In this document: piece by piece, positions 46,960-58,449 of the stretch
Layout of the letters: the number at the start of each line of letters is the position of its first letter
How positions within the stretch are numbered: the first letter of the stretch is position 1
Assembly: GCA_022036555.1 (NCBI GenBank)
Contig: CM039119.1
Location: 5,022,001 to 5,086,000, forward strand
Origin: Microstegium vimineum
Taxonomy: Eukaryota; Streptophyta; Magnoliopsida; Poales; Poaceae
DNA length: 64,000 bases
Reading direction: 5' to 3'
Translations under genes and position numbers: made by a program
Notes under the pieces: model-generated
What the model was told of the DNA's origin: nothing
Databases searched by the model: none
Seen by the model: only the letters and a program-made list of their open reading frames with translations

Positions 46960-47500
46960 TTTGTAGCAAATGGTCAACAAGACATGGTGTGTAAATTGTA
47001 GCAGTTTTTGTATGGCTTGAAGCAATGCAAGCACCTACCAATGACATGATTGATTGTTTGACGTAACCTTAACATCTGTTGGCTTTGTTGTGAATGATGC
47101 TAACAAATGTGTGTATTATCTCTATGGTGAGGGTGAAGGTGTGATTTTGCGTTTGTATGTTGATGACATACTGATATTTAGACCAAACTTAATGTGATTA
47201 AGAAGTTGAAAGATTTTTTGTCCAAAATCTTTGAAATGGAAGATTTGGGTGTGGCTGATATTATTCTTAATATCATGTTACAAAAAGAATGCAATGGTGG
47301 GTTTACAATTTTGTGGTCTCACTATGTATGTGCAAAAGATTTTGAGTCGTTTTGGATATAGTGAATACGAGCCTGCACCAATTTTTGTATGATCCTAGTG
47401 TGTTATTAATTAAAAAGAGAATAACAACAAAGGATGATCAATGGAGATACTCCCGAATTATAGGATCACTCATGTATTTAATTAGCATCATAGGGCCTGA
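46960..47500 (+). pseudogene. pol: Ty1/copia reverse transcriptase fragment
   Basis: Broken frames encode a FLYGLKQ motif near 47010, then a NDANKCVYYL stretch, the catalytic LYVDDILIF at about 47150-47180, and KLKDFLSKIFEMEDLGVADI. This order is the RVT_2 domain of copia elements. Several stops and frameshifts are present. No LTR, integrase or gag part was found nearby, so it is an isolated remnant. Confidence 0.85.
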
Positions 47501-47761
47501 CTCATCTGCCATGAGCAAACTAAGTTGAGCCACGTAAGAGCATAAGAGCACAGACATACGTCAGAAGCCTCCACCTTATCTGTTGGTGCTGCTCCCAGGC
47601 GTTCCCGTCCTAGCTCCTGCGCGTCCAAAAGTTAAAGACCAGGCCTCCAAAACCAGACACATGCTTAGGTTTTTGGGGAGCATGATCTCGTGTGATGGAT
47701 CCTATTCCAAGGGGAAGAGTCTACTTCATGTTCTTCCGAGCACTAGTACTGCATCTACTTT

Positions 47762-47885
47762 CGCCCTGTTCGTTTGGTTTATCAGCTACCGAAACAGTGT
47801 TTTTCTCTCACAATAAAATAATCAAAAACAGTATCAGTAGGCTTATCAGCCACCGAAACGATCAAGCGACCCAATGGCCGTTCTA
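47762..47885. mobile_element. MITE remnant related to the one at 17558
   Basis: It starts GCCCTGTTCGTTTGG and shares the AGTGTTTTTCTCTCACAA block with 17558-17682. The right end is diverged, and no duplication was seen. Confidence 0.5.
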
Positions 47886-47989
47886 GGGAGTGCATTGCGA
47901 GCATAGTATGCAACACCTATGGTGTATGTGATTGAAATTATTGCTGGGAGGAGATAGATCATAATGATTCTGTAGGTTAGCTAGCTAGA

Positions 47990-48750
47990 TATTAGATGGA
48001 TTATTATTGCTGGGAAGAGATAGAGAGACGACGATGATGACTATGTGGGTTCGCTAGCTATACGTGGGCCTGCTTGGTTAGTGGTCACTAAAGTTTAGTG
48101 ACTAAAGCACTTTAGTCCCTAAAATGTCAAACACATTGACTAAAGTTTAGTGGCTTTTAATCACAAAAGAGAAGCTAAAAGTGACTAAAGTGCACATGGA
48201 ACATGTGTTTTTAGTGGGTGGAACCAAACATGAGGTCACTAAATTTTAGGAACCACTAAACTTTAGTGGGTTAAACCAAATATGGCCGTAATAATGATTA
48301 ACTATTTGTCATACGTGGACTAATCATGAACATGCTCAGAGTTGGTGATGGCGCCGGTGAGCCTCATCACAACTGCGACATCGACGGTGCATCGTGTAGG
48401 TACCGTACATGACGTGCCATCAAATGTGCAGTCTGACACTTTGACTCTACGCAGAAACATTCGAATGGTAGGAAAGTGGAAAGCCAGGTTCTGGCCGTTC
48501 CCATCTATCCCATCCGCCACCCCACGTGCCGTGCGTGCTTAATCTCTTCAAGTCACCACGTACGTACAGTCTGTATCTGCAACTGCAGGCGCCGCACTGT
48601 ACGTTGCAGGTTTCAGAGACTGCTAGGCCAGTGCAAGTTGGTTGGACACGGACGGGGCGTCTCGGCTAGCAAACATCAACATGCATCACTGATCACCGAT
48701 GGACCATCATGGACGAGGACCACGCACAGTCACAGGGATCATTCGTTCCG
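47990..48750 (+). repeat. third copy of part of the duplicated block
   Basis: GATGGATTATTATTGCTGGG near 47995 aligns with 45685. 48290-48440 aligns with 28680-29050 and 45770-46060. 48490-48740 aligns with 29390-29720 and 46110-46440. It lies in the same orientation, downstream of the copy in arm B. Confidence 0.75.
48067..48287. mobile_element. MITE with ACTAAAGTTTAGTGAC-type arms
   Basis: GGCCTGCTTGGTT at the left and AACCAAATATGGCC at the right are imperfect inverted ends. CACTAAAGTTTAGTGAC and CTAAACTTTAGTGG arms lie inside. The duplication is unclear. Confidence 0.6.
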
Positions 48751-48930
48751 GATCGGGATCGGGTACACGAAACGGATCGCACGCTGGATCGATGGTCGGT
48801 ACGTCAGCTGACGTCGTTCCGATGGCGGGGGGATCGTGAGTCTCTACTCTCTAATGTATGCGCGTGACGCTTGGGCTGAGGTGGGAAGGTATAGCACCTA
48901 GCAGCAGCGTATACATTGATGTATCTGCGT

Positions 48931-49014
48931 CAATCAAATGGACTCGTGGGCCTGCAGCCCATACAATGAAGCCAATCAAATGGACTCGTGGGCCTGCAGC
49001 CCATACAATGAAGC
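48931..49014. repeat. perfect 42-bp tandem duplication
   Basis: Units at 48931-48972 and 48973-49014 are identical. Each begins CAATCAAATGGACTCG and ends CAATGAAGC. Confidence 0.95.
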
Positions 49015-49042
49015 GAGAATGGATCCATGTTACTTTATACTA

Positions 49043-49195
49043 CTCCATCCATTCCAAATTAAAAGTCGCTTTGACTTTTTTTTTTCATCTATTTTGCTAC
49101 GTACCTAGACATATATTATATATATATATATATATTCATAGTAGAATGAATGTACCAAAAAAGTCAAAACGACTTATAATTTGGAACGAAGGGAG
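49043..49195. mobile_element. Stowaway MITE (153 bp)
   Basis: CTCCATCCATTCCAAATTA and its complement form the ends. TA flanks both sides (49041-49042 and 49196-49197). An (AT)n run fills the loop. Confidence 0.88.
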
Positions 49196-49197
49196 TA

Positions 49198-49904
49198 GTA
49201 TTTATAAAAAGGTTGTCTATAAACTCAAATATTTATAGCTACGTTCCACATATATCGTTCCAATTGTCTAGGGATCGTGATCCCTTTTACGAACCAAACA
49301 TTCCGAAGAAGTATACCCCTAACGAATCAGGAACTTAAAATTATCGATCCACGTCTCATGTAGTACCCGTTCCTTGTACCTACGTACCGGGAACTTTTGT
49401 GACTGTGGGACCACGGCACCACCACCGTACCGGGTTGGAAGCCGCAGATGGCAGCTGCTGTGGCTGTGTTGCCGCAATGCCACAACAGCAGCCCGACCCT
49501 TTGCCTGAGTGTCCAATGCACTCGGCAAAGGCTACGCTGCACTCGGTAACACTGTGTTACACTCTATAATTTGTGAGATGAATTTTTTAAGTCTCTAGGT
49601 ACTTTATGGTTGGACAATAATTGTTAAATACAAATGAAAGTGCTATAGTTTTTCTTTTTTAAAAAAAATTGCATATAAACAAGGCGTAAGTATATATAAG
49701 TGAATTGTGCATTATTTCCATGAGATATTTGTATATGTGCTTTTGCGTGCAAATAAACTGGTTGTTGATGCATATAACTCAACGATCAGTACGTACTTAA
49801 AATTCAGCATGTCTAATTGTGGCTAGCTCTCTCTCTCTCTCTAGTTTAAGTTTCAACTAGCAAGTGCTTTATTTAGTTTCATGACGACGATAGGGTTGCG
49901 CGCA
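49198..49904. other. intergenic, nothing recognised
   Basis: It contains a short (CT)n run near 49828-49842. No gene or transposon end was recognised. Confidence 0.4.
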
Positions 49905-50740
49905 GTGGCCATCAACTGCATGCCAAACTGAAGGATTGTGATTGGTCACATGAGATTCAGATACCTGTTGCATTGGTCGACGTCAGATCAGTATCTCTAC
50001 CTACCTACCGGCTAGCTCTACCAGTGACGGTACCAGAGATGATGATGATGATAAATGGACGATAGGTACTTGTAACCACATGATGCATGCATATCTTTTG
50101 TTCACAAACAGGTGCATGATGATCGAAGAGCAAAGCACACAGGATCAGAGCGGATCGGAGTGGTTGCCGCGCGCATGAATAATTAATCGAGGTTACTTCT
50201 TAAAAATGCTGCATGTATATCGCTGAAGATATGTAGAGATTCAGATAACTCGTCGGTGTTTCTTATTATTCCTCAGTTGCTTGCACAGATGAACAACGTT
50301 AACACTCGCTCCATCAACTAACTCCCCCTCCACCTCGATCATATGTGCACATATATATATGATCAACGATCATCCAGTTGCCACTTGCCAGATTGTCACG
50401 GATCGGTGGTTGCTGTGTGTCAGCGTCCATCAGATATGGCATATGCTGCAACTACGATCTCATTCGCCCACGGCTGCAAGTCAGTGTATGCGGCGTGCTT
50501 GCTGTTGGCTGTATAGCTCGATATATCATCGACCGGGCCCAGGCCCCAGTAAGTTCCAAACAAGCCGTTACACTAGCTATTTCGTGTCAGCAACTCAGCA
50601 TAGCTCATGAGATAGAATAGAGAAGTGGCCCTGGCCGGCTGACCCTGATGTGGAGAGCCTGTCTGCCGCCTGTCGGCTCAGCTTGCCGCAACAGGCTAGG
50701 CAGCGGGCACGCACTGCCTCCAGTGGTATCGTCTCTGCTG

Positions 50741-51924
50741 CTCCCAGCTGATGGGCAGATGGTCTCGTACGTGTCCCGGCAGACGAACATGCCCATGTCT
50801 CCGTCGCTAGCTCGTGGAATGAAACCGATCGAGCTGAGTCTGCTTCTCTGATCTTGTTTGTGATGCGTGGGGTTTTGGCATATTTTGGCATCGAAGATCT
50901 CTTGCGCGGCATATATATATTGGCATATGTGGCCCACACGCGAAGGGATATCGTGTTCTCCTTTCTTTTCTTGCGACCAGTGGCCCACATGGATTCTTGT
51001 ACTGTAGTATTCTTTCTCTGCTGGGCCCTGCTAGCTGCTGGGTTTTATTCGTGGACAATTGGTCATGGATGCAGGAGTGCAAGCCCATAACTTTTCTACC
51101 TCCGAACATTGTACCAAACTACCAATTGTTTTGGTATTTAAGTGGATTCAATCAATCAATAAAAACGAAAATAACGATGAATGAACTCTAGTATTATAGG
51201 TCTCATCAAAATCTGCAACTAACTTTCATGTAAACTTCATCTCATACTAGTTCATTTCAGAAAATCAGAATTCAGGAACCATCAACTGAGCATCAGTAGT
51301 TCCTCTCTGGAAACATTTCTTCAAGAAACGAATTCCCTTTGCTTCCAAACACAAGACAACCCTTATACAGATCGCCACTTCAGTTGGGTAGAGCTGTCTA
51401 TTTTGTTGTTGTTTTACCAGACCAACATATATTTTTCTACTCCTATATATATAAGCGACTGGTGGGCAGGTTCACTGAGGAGGTCCTGGTAATGAGGCAG
51501 CCACCTCTCATCAACTCTCCGCCCAAACAAAAGCCGGCACCAAAGCGGAGAACTATGCCCAAGAGGAACAGCTGGATTAACAGTTGGACCATATCCTGAC
51601 GTCCAAGTGCGGTGAGGTATTGTTCATAAAGAAGATGAGAATCCTATCACCATCAGCACTGGCTTCCTCGGTAGCTAAGGGCTTGCTCGAGTCGTATTTC
51701 TAGGGCACTATTGGTAGCAAATGTCGAGGCTCTTGATGAGTTATTTTCAGCATCCAGGGTGATGACTGGTGGAGCATTGTGGTCCGATATCTCAGCTAGA
51801 TCGTAGTTTAGGTTGATCCCAATGGATCCCAAGGTTGTCATAGTTAAGATGTAGTCCCTTTGAGGTATTTGTCGATCTAGGAACAACCTCTCTTTTATTT
51901 TAAAACTTTTATCTTCTTAATACT
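50741..51924. other. intergenic up to element 2, no gene recognised
   Basis: Short frames on both strands (for example 51653-51886 -) show no recognised domain. A broken gene or transposon fragment is possible near 51480-51890 but cannot be named. Confidence 0.35.
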
Positions 51925-52140
51925 TGTCGGGTACGAAGGTAAGGGGTACCCTAAACCTTTCGATAAATTAACGCTAAACATAGCAACCATTTTTAAGGCA
52001 AGGATCAGCCTACTGTTCGGTAAGACACGGCCCATCAATCGAGGGCCCCCGCTACACCGACCGCGGAAACCAGCCACTGGCCCCGGCTCTACCTCGACGA
52101 CGGACGAGGGGTCCGACGAACGACCCCCGGCAAAATTTGG
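51925..52140 (+). repeat. 5' LTR start of element 2 (readable part)
   Basis: TGTCGGGTACGAAGGTAAGG opens the LTR. Similarity to the element 1 LTR is visible over roughly 200 bases. After that the sequence breaks into homopolymers. Confidence 0.75.
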
Positions 52141-55100
52141 GGCCTACGAGCCGGGGGGGGGAAAAAGGGGGAGCCCCCAAACCACAGCGGGTTCCCCGGT
52201 GCAGGGTTGGGGTTTTCGGGTTTGGAGCAAATGCCCTGGCCTTGAAACAGATAGGGGTGAAGCCCCGGGGAGCGGGTCCCCCTCCTGATGGGTTTTTTTA
52301 AAAAAAGGGGGCCCCCCCTTTCCCAAGGGGGGCTTTTGGGGGTTATTTTGGTCAGGCCCCCCTTTTATTTTAAAACAAATTTTTTTTCGGGTGGGAAAGG
52401 GAAAGGGCCCAAACCCCGTTTAACCCCAAAAAGAAAAATTTTTTAAAGGGCAAGGTCGCTCGGCGTGGGGCCCCCCAAAAGGGGGGCCCCGGGGAAACAG
52501 CCGGCCCCGGCCCCCCCAAAGGCAAAGGGGTCGACAAACGCCCCCCGGCCCCCCCGGGGCTCGGGGGCCCCAAAAAACCCCCCCTTTACCTCACGCGGCG
52601 GGGGCCCGAAAAACCCCCCCGTTTTTAAAAGGGGGCGGGACCGCCCCCCGACCCTACCCTCACCCCCCCGTCGACGCCTCGACCTTCCGGGCCCCCGGGG
52701 GACGGGGGCTTAAAACCCCCGGGGTTTAAAAAGTTAAAACCCCCTAAACAGGGGGGGGCCAGCAAACCCGCCTTCCCCCGTGGGGCCCGGGGCCCCCGGG
52801 GGGATGCCCCTCCCCAAAAAGGTTTCTCGACCCCGGGGGGGGAAAAACCCCCCGGACGGTTGGGGGGGGAAAAAATTGGGGGGCTCGACCCCCCTTCAAA
52901 ACCCTACGGAGGGCCCTTGCCCCGCCCGCCGGCCGGGGGTTTAACCCAGGGGGACCCCTAAAGGGGGAAGACCACCCCCAAGTGTCATCCTTCCCCCAAA
53001 CCCGGGGTCCCCCCATTTTTTCCAAACCCCCACCCCGAGCCCCTGGTTAAAAAGGGGGAGGGAGGAGGGGGGCCTTCTCTTTTTTTTTTTCCAGGCCGGG
53101 CCCCAACCGGGGTTGGTTTTGGCCCAAAACCCACCCCCCAGAGCCACCGCCCCTGGGGGCCGAGGAAACGCCCCCCTGCGAGCCCTTTGGGGGGGGAAAA
53201 CAACCCCCCCCGCGGAAAAGGGGCCCTTCGCCCCAGGTTTTTTGGAAAATTTTTTGGGGGGGCCCCTTAAAAAATTTTCGGGGGCCCCCCGGTTTAACCA
53301 AAATTCCCCCCCAGGAGGGGGGCGTGCGCAACCCCGTTCCCCAAGGTTTCCCCCAAAAATTTCCGTTAAAATTTCCGGGCGGCTTTTTTTCCCCCCGAAG
53401 GGCGATCTTCTTCCCCCGGCCCCCCCCCTTTTCCAGTTCCCCTGCAGGAGCCACGGACAAAGGGCCCGCGGGTTTTGGGGTGGCGCGCTCAAAGGGCCCG
53501 GGGTTCGGGGGGGGGAAAATTTGGCCCCTCCCCGGCCCCGGGGCCCCCCCCCTCCGGGGGGTTCCGGGGGGGGGAGGGCACCCCCGGGGGTTCACTTCCG
53601 CGTTCGCCCCGGGACTGGGGGGCCCACCTTGCCCCGTCCCAGGCCACCCTTCCCCGTGGGGGGTCCGCAGCGGGGCCTTTTCCCTTTTTGCGGTCCTCGG
53701 GGGCTCAGGACCCTTTTGGGGCCCCATCCCCCCCCCCCTTTGGGGGGAAAGGGGCCCCCCCGGGGGGGGGGATTCGCGGGGGGGGGGGGAAAAAAAAGCC
53801 GGGCCCCCCCACCACCCGCACTTAAAACGGTTGGGGGGAAAACCCCCGGGGATTTTCCCCCCCGGGGAAAAAGTTTAGGACGGTCACCCAAAAAAGGGGG
53901 GGTCCAACCCACGCCCCCGGGTCCCCCCCCCGGGCGCCCCCCCCCCGAATCCGGGGAAATTTGGGCCCCGGGCCCTGGGGGAAAAAGGCCGGGGGGGGGC
54001 CATTTTTGGGGGGCCCCAGGGGTCACTCCCGGGTGGGGACTGGGGGACGGGGGGGAGGAAAGAGGTCGTCGGGGAAAAAAGCCAACCCCTTTCTTTCCCC
54101 GGCCAAAAAAGTTTTTGTAAAAACCCTTTGCCCCCCAATCCCCTCCGCCCCCACAAAATTTTTAGGGGGGAAATCGGGGGCCCCCCTCCCTCCGGCAGGG
54201 GGACTGGGCCTGGGCGGCAGGGGGCCTCCCCAGCCCCCCCCAAAAATGGGAACCTCGCCACCAGAAACAACCCCCCCCGGGCCGGGTCGCCTGAACCGCC
54301 CGGGAACCTGAAGCCCCCCTTTTGGTGCATTCCGCAAAACCAGGGGAGGTGGTCGGTCCCCGGGGGGGGGGGTACACGAAAAAGTGGGGGGCCTCCGGAG
54401 ACCGGGGCCATTTTGGAAAGGCCCTACCCGGGGGTTGGTGCTTGCCCCCCAGCGTAAAATTCAATGGGAAAAAGGGGGGCTTTTGGCCCGAAGGGGCCCC
54501 ATCGGGGGGGGCCCAAAGAGACCCCTCTCACCCAACCCCTTGTTCCCTGCCCCGCTGGGGGGGGCCCCCCCGGTTGCCCGGACTGGCCATGGTTCGGATT
54601 TTGGGGGGGCCCTTAAGGGAACGACCCCCGGGCAACCCGGGTTCGGGTCCCCGGAGGACCCCTCCGGCCCAGGTTCCAACAGAAAGCTGACTCACCCCCA
54701 ACCGGGGGGCTTTTTCCCGGGCAACCAAATTTTGGTCGGGGGGGGGGAAAACACCCCCAAACCGACAGTCGGGGATCGCCAACCGGGGGCCCGGGAGCGG
54801 GCCTTCTTTCCAACCCCAAAAAGGAGGGGGCAAGGACGCCCGGGGGCCTGGCACCAATAAAGGGGGCCCGGAGGAACAAGGGGCCGGGGGGGAAAAAGGG
54901 AAAAAAGGGACCACGGGGGGGGGTTTTTGGGGAAAATCCGGGGGAAAAACCCGACGCTTTGGTCGGGCCCCCGGGGAACCCTCGAGGGCCCCTCCCGGGG
55001 GGGGGGGGGTTTTCGACGCAAAAGGGGCCCCCCCTTTTTGGGGGGGGGAAACCCTCAAGTTCCCCCCCTTTTTAAAGGGCACTCGTTCGGTCCGGGGGGG

Positions 55101-58100
55101 GAAAGGCGGAAAACCCCGCCCGTAAACCAAGGGGGGCTGAAAAAAGGGGGCCTCCGGGGGGGGACTTTTAAAGATTTAGGGGCCCCGCCCCCCCCGGGGC
55201 CCCCCAAAAGGGGGGACCTTTTTCCCCGTTCCCCGGCCCCGGGGATAAAAAGGCCCCCCTTTCCATTTTTGAGGACGCCACCCGAGACTCCGAACCCGGG
55301 GGGGGAACCGCCGGTCGTCTCTTAAACCCCCCCGGGGTTCTGGAGGGGGGGCGCCCACATTCCCGACCCCGCCTGGGGAAAAACCGCCCCCCGGGGGGGG
55401 GGGGTTTTTCGGGGAACCCCGGGGGGGCCCCCAAAGGGGCCGGTAAGCTCCCGGCTTTTGGCGCCCGAATTCGGGGGGGGAAAACTTCGATTTGGTCCTG
55501 GCAGGCACCCCCGACAAGGGGTCCCCCCTTTGGGGGGCCCCGGGAAATTTCCCCCCTCCCCAAAGTTTCCCCCGGGGGAAACCCAACCCCTCCCCAAACC
55601 AAAAGGCCGAGTGGGCTGGAAAAAAGGAGCCGGGGGGATTCTACCCCCCGGGCCGGCCCCCGGGGGATCCCCCCCCCCAAAGCCCCACCGGCAAAACCGG
55701 CAAGAAAAAACCACCCCGTGGGCTCGGTTTCAAAGGGGGAAGGTTAGTCGTGCCCCCCGGAAAATTGGGCGGCTCGCGACTTTCCACCACGGTTGGGGGG
55801 CCCCCCCCGGGCGGGCGCCCCCGGGGGAGCGAGCCCCGTTTCCCCCCTGGTGAGGGCCCCCTCCCCCGTTCGGGGGGGGCCCGCGGAAAGGGGGCAACTT
55901 TGGGGGATTCTCGAACTCGGGGTTGTAACCCTTTTTTTAAAGAAAAAGATAAAAAAAGGGGGGGGCCACGGGGAAAAATTTTTCCCCTTTTTTTTTCCCC
56001 TCGCAGGGACCAAATAACCCCCCTTGGGGGGCCCTTTGCCCGAGGGTACCCGGCCCCCAAAAAAGAAAAGGAGCCTCCCACTTTTTCCCCCCTTTTGGGC
56101 TTTTTTCATCCCCCCCGGGTTGAAAAGGGGGCCCCCCCAATGTGGTTTTTGGGGAAAAATTACCTCGTCGGGGCCCCCGGACTTTTTTGGTCAAGCCGGG
56201 CCTCGGAAACAGGGTTAACGGGGGGCTCGGGGTTCCCCAAAAAACCCTTCCAAAATTTTGGGTTTTTGGGGGTTGGGGGTGGGGGGGGGGCCCCCCCCCC
56301 AAGGGGGGGGGGAGGCCTGGGGGGGGTTGGGGGATCAGGGGGGTGGGGTAAAGTCGGGGGGGAGGGCCCCGGGGGGGGGGGTTAGGCTGGGGGGTTTTTG
56401 GGGGGGGGGTTGGTGGGGGGGGAACCCCTTGGGGGGGTTGGGCCCCCCCCCGGGGTTGGGGGGGGGGGGGGGGGTCCGGTAGGGGGGGCCCGGGGGGTGG
56501 GGGGGGGGGCCCTGGGGGGGGGGGTTTTTCGGGGGGGGAAAAGGGTTTTGGGGGGGTTTACGGGGGGGGGGGGGGGGTAACCCCCGGGATGGTTTGGTTT
56601 TAATTTTGGGGGGCGGGGGGTGGGGGGGGGGGGGTTTTGGGGGGCCCCTTTGTGGGGTTTTGCCCGGGGCAATTTTGGGGGTGGGGGGGGGGGGGGGGGG
56701 GGGCGGGGGGTGGGGTTTGGGGGGGGGGTGGGGGGGGGTGGGGGGTTTTTTTGGGGGGGTTTGGAAATTTGTTTGAAAAGGGGGGGCGGGGGGGGAGGTG
56801 GAAAAGGGGGGTGGGGGGGGGCCCGGGGGGGGGTGGGTGGGGGGAAAGGGGGGGTGGGGGGGGGGGGGGGGGGGGGGGTTGGCGGGGTTGGGCCTGGTTA
56901 TTGGCCGGGGTGGGTGGGGGGAAAGGTTTTTGGGGGGGGGTGGGGGTTTTTGGAGGTAAAGTCCGGTAGGGGGGGCCCCCGCCCTGGGGGGGGTGCCCCC
57001 TGGCCCCCCCTGGGGGGGGGGGTTGGGTGGGGGGAGGGGGCCCCCGGGGGGTTTGGGGGGGGGGTTTTGGTTGGGGGGTTTGGGGGGGGGGGGGGGGGGG
57101 GGGGGTGTTTTGGGGGGAAAGGGGGGGGCTATTGGGGGGTGGGTGTGGGGGGCCCCTGGGGGGGGGGCCGGTGGGGGAAAAAGGGGGGGGTTTGGGGGGG
57201 CCCAAAAGGGGGGGGGCCCCAGGGTTTTGGGGGGGGGTGGCCCCTTTTGGAAGGTGTTTGGGGGGGGGTTGAAAGTTGTTTTTTGGGTTTGGGGGGGGGG
57301 GGGGTTGGGGCCCCCTGGCGGGGGGAAAATTTTGGGGGAAAATTTGGGGGGGGGGGGGGGGTCCCCTTTTGGGGGGTGTATTTTTGAATTGTTGGGGCCC
57401 CCAAGAATTGGGGGGGGGGGGGGGGGGAATTTGGTTGGTGAAAAAGGGTGTTGGGCGGTTTGAGAAAGGGGGGGTTTTTTGGGGAAGGGGGGGTTTTGGG
57501 GGGTCCCCGGTTTTGGGGGGGGGGTGGGGGGGGTCAAAAGGGGCCCCCCGGGGGGTTTGAGGAGTGGTGGGGGGCCCCCTTTTTGGGGTTTTGGGGGGGG
57601 GGGGGGGTTGGTGGGTTTTGATGGGGGGGTGGAAGAAAGGTGGAGGGGGGTTTTCGCCGTGGGGGGTGGTGAAGTGGTGGGGGGGGGGGGTGGGGAGGGA
57701 AAAAAGAAGGGAAAAAGGGTTTCGTGGGGTTTGGCCGGGGGGGGGGGGGTTTGTGGGGGGGGGGGGGAATGTGGGGGGTTTTGGGGGGGGGTTTGGGGGG
57801 GAGGGGGTTTGGGGTCCCGGGGGGTTTTTTGAGGGGGGTTGAACCCGTTTTGTTTAAATTTGTTTGCCCCGGGTGTGGGTAGGGGGGGGGTAAAAAAGTG
57901 GGGGGGTAAAGGGGCCCCCCCCGTGGTTGTTTTTTAAAATGCCCCCCCCCGTTTTTTGGGAACTTGAAAGGGGGGGGGGGGGGGGGGGGTGGGGGGGGTC
58001 CCCCACCCGGGAAACCTTTTTCCCCCCCCCCGGGATACGAGGTGCGTAAATTTTTTTTCCCGGGGGAAAAAGAAAGGGGGGGGAAAAATGGAAGTAGAAA

Positions 58101-58430
58101 CAACTGAGCGACCCCGCCACAGCAAAAAGGTAGCCTCGATTTTGCCCAGAAAGTGGGCCCCCCCGGGGGAAAAAGGGGGGCCCCCCCCCAAACCCCCCAA
58201 AAAAAACAAAGTTTTTTAAAAAATACCCCCCCTCGTTCTTTCCCCGGTCGTTTTTTAAACTAAGAAAAAGGCCCCGAGCCCCCAAAGGGTCGGGGTTTGG
58301 TCGGCAGGGACTCCCCCTAGCCCCAGGGAGGCCCCCTACTGCCCCCCCCCTTCCCGGGGATAAGAGCGGAAAAAACTTAGTTCCGGGTGTCAGGCAAAAA
58401 AAGAGGGAAAGCTCGAAAAAAAAAATTTAA
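52140..58430. other. corrupted sequence: G/C homopolymer artefact
   Basis: The stretch is dominated by runs of C and G, and between about 56.27 and 57.83 kb almost only G and T. Scattered normal words survive, for example GGTAGCCTCGA at 58129-58139, which matches 8621. The length fits a missing LTR-gag-pol interval of element 2. The many long Pro- or Gly-rich frames here are not genes. A consensus or polishing failure over a repeat is the simplest explanation. Confidence 0.8.
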
Positions 58431-58449
58431 CTCTGTGCCCCGTCAAAAA

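Larger units (their letters stand above)
37470..50740 (+). repeat. segmental duplication, arm B
   Basis: Collinear partner of arm A (anchors listed there). It carries its own insertions: Stowaway 37857-37966, the retroposon 38169-39729, MITE 39900-40201, solo LTR 41449-44302 and a copia fragment near 47 kb. It lacks the solo LTR and LINE of arm A. A second partial copy of its 45.7-46.4 kb part lies at 47.99-48.75 kb. Confidence 0.8.

Noticed and set aside
50595..50990. Two overlapping - strand frames of about 130 codons
   Set aside because: They overlap the end of a duplicated non-coding block, and the arm A copy does not keep the frame.
52465..57832. Many long Pro- or Gly-rich reading frames (up to 400 codons) on both strands
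   Set aside because: They arise from G and C homopolymers in corrupted sequence and show no domain, codon bias or homology.
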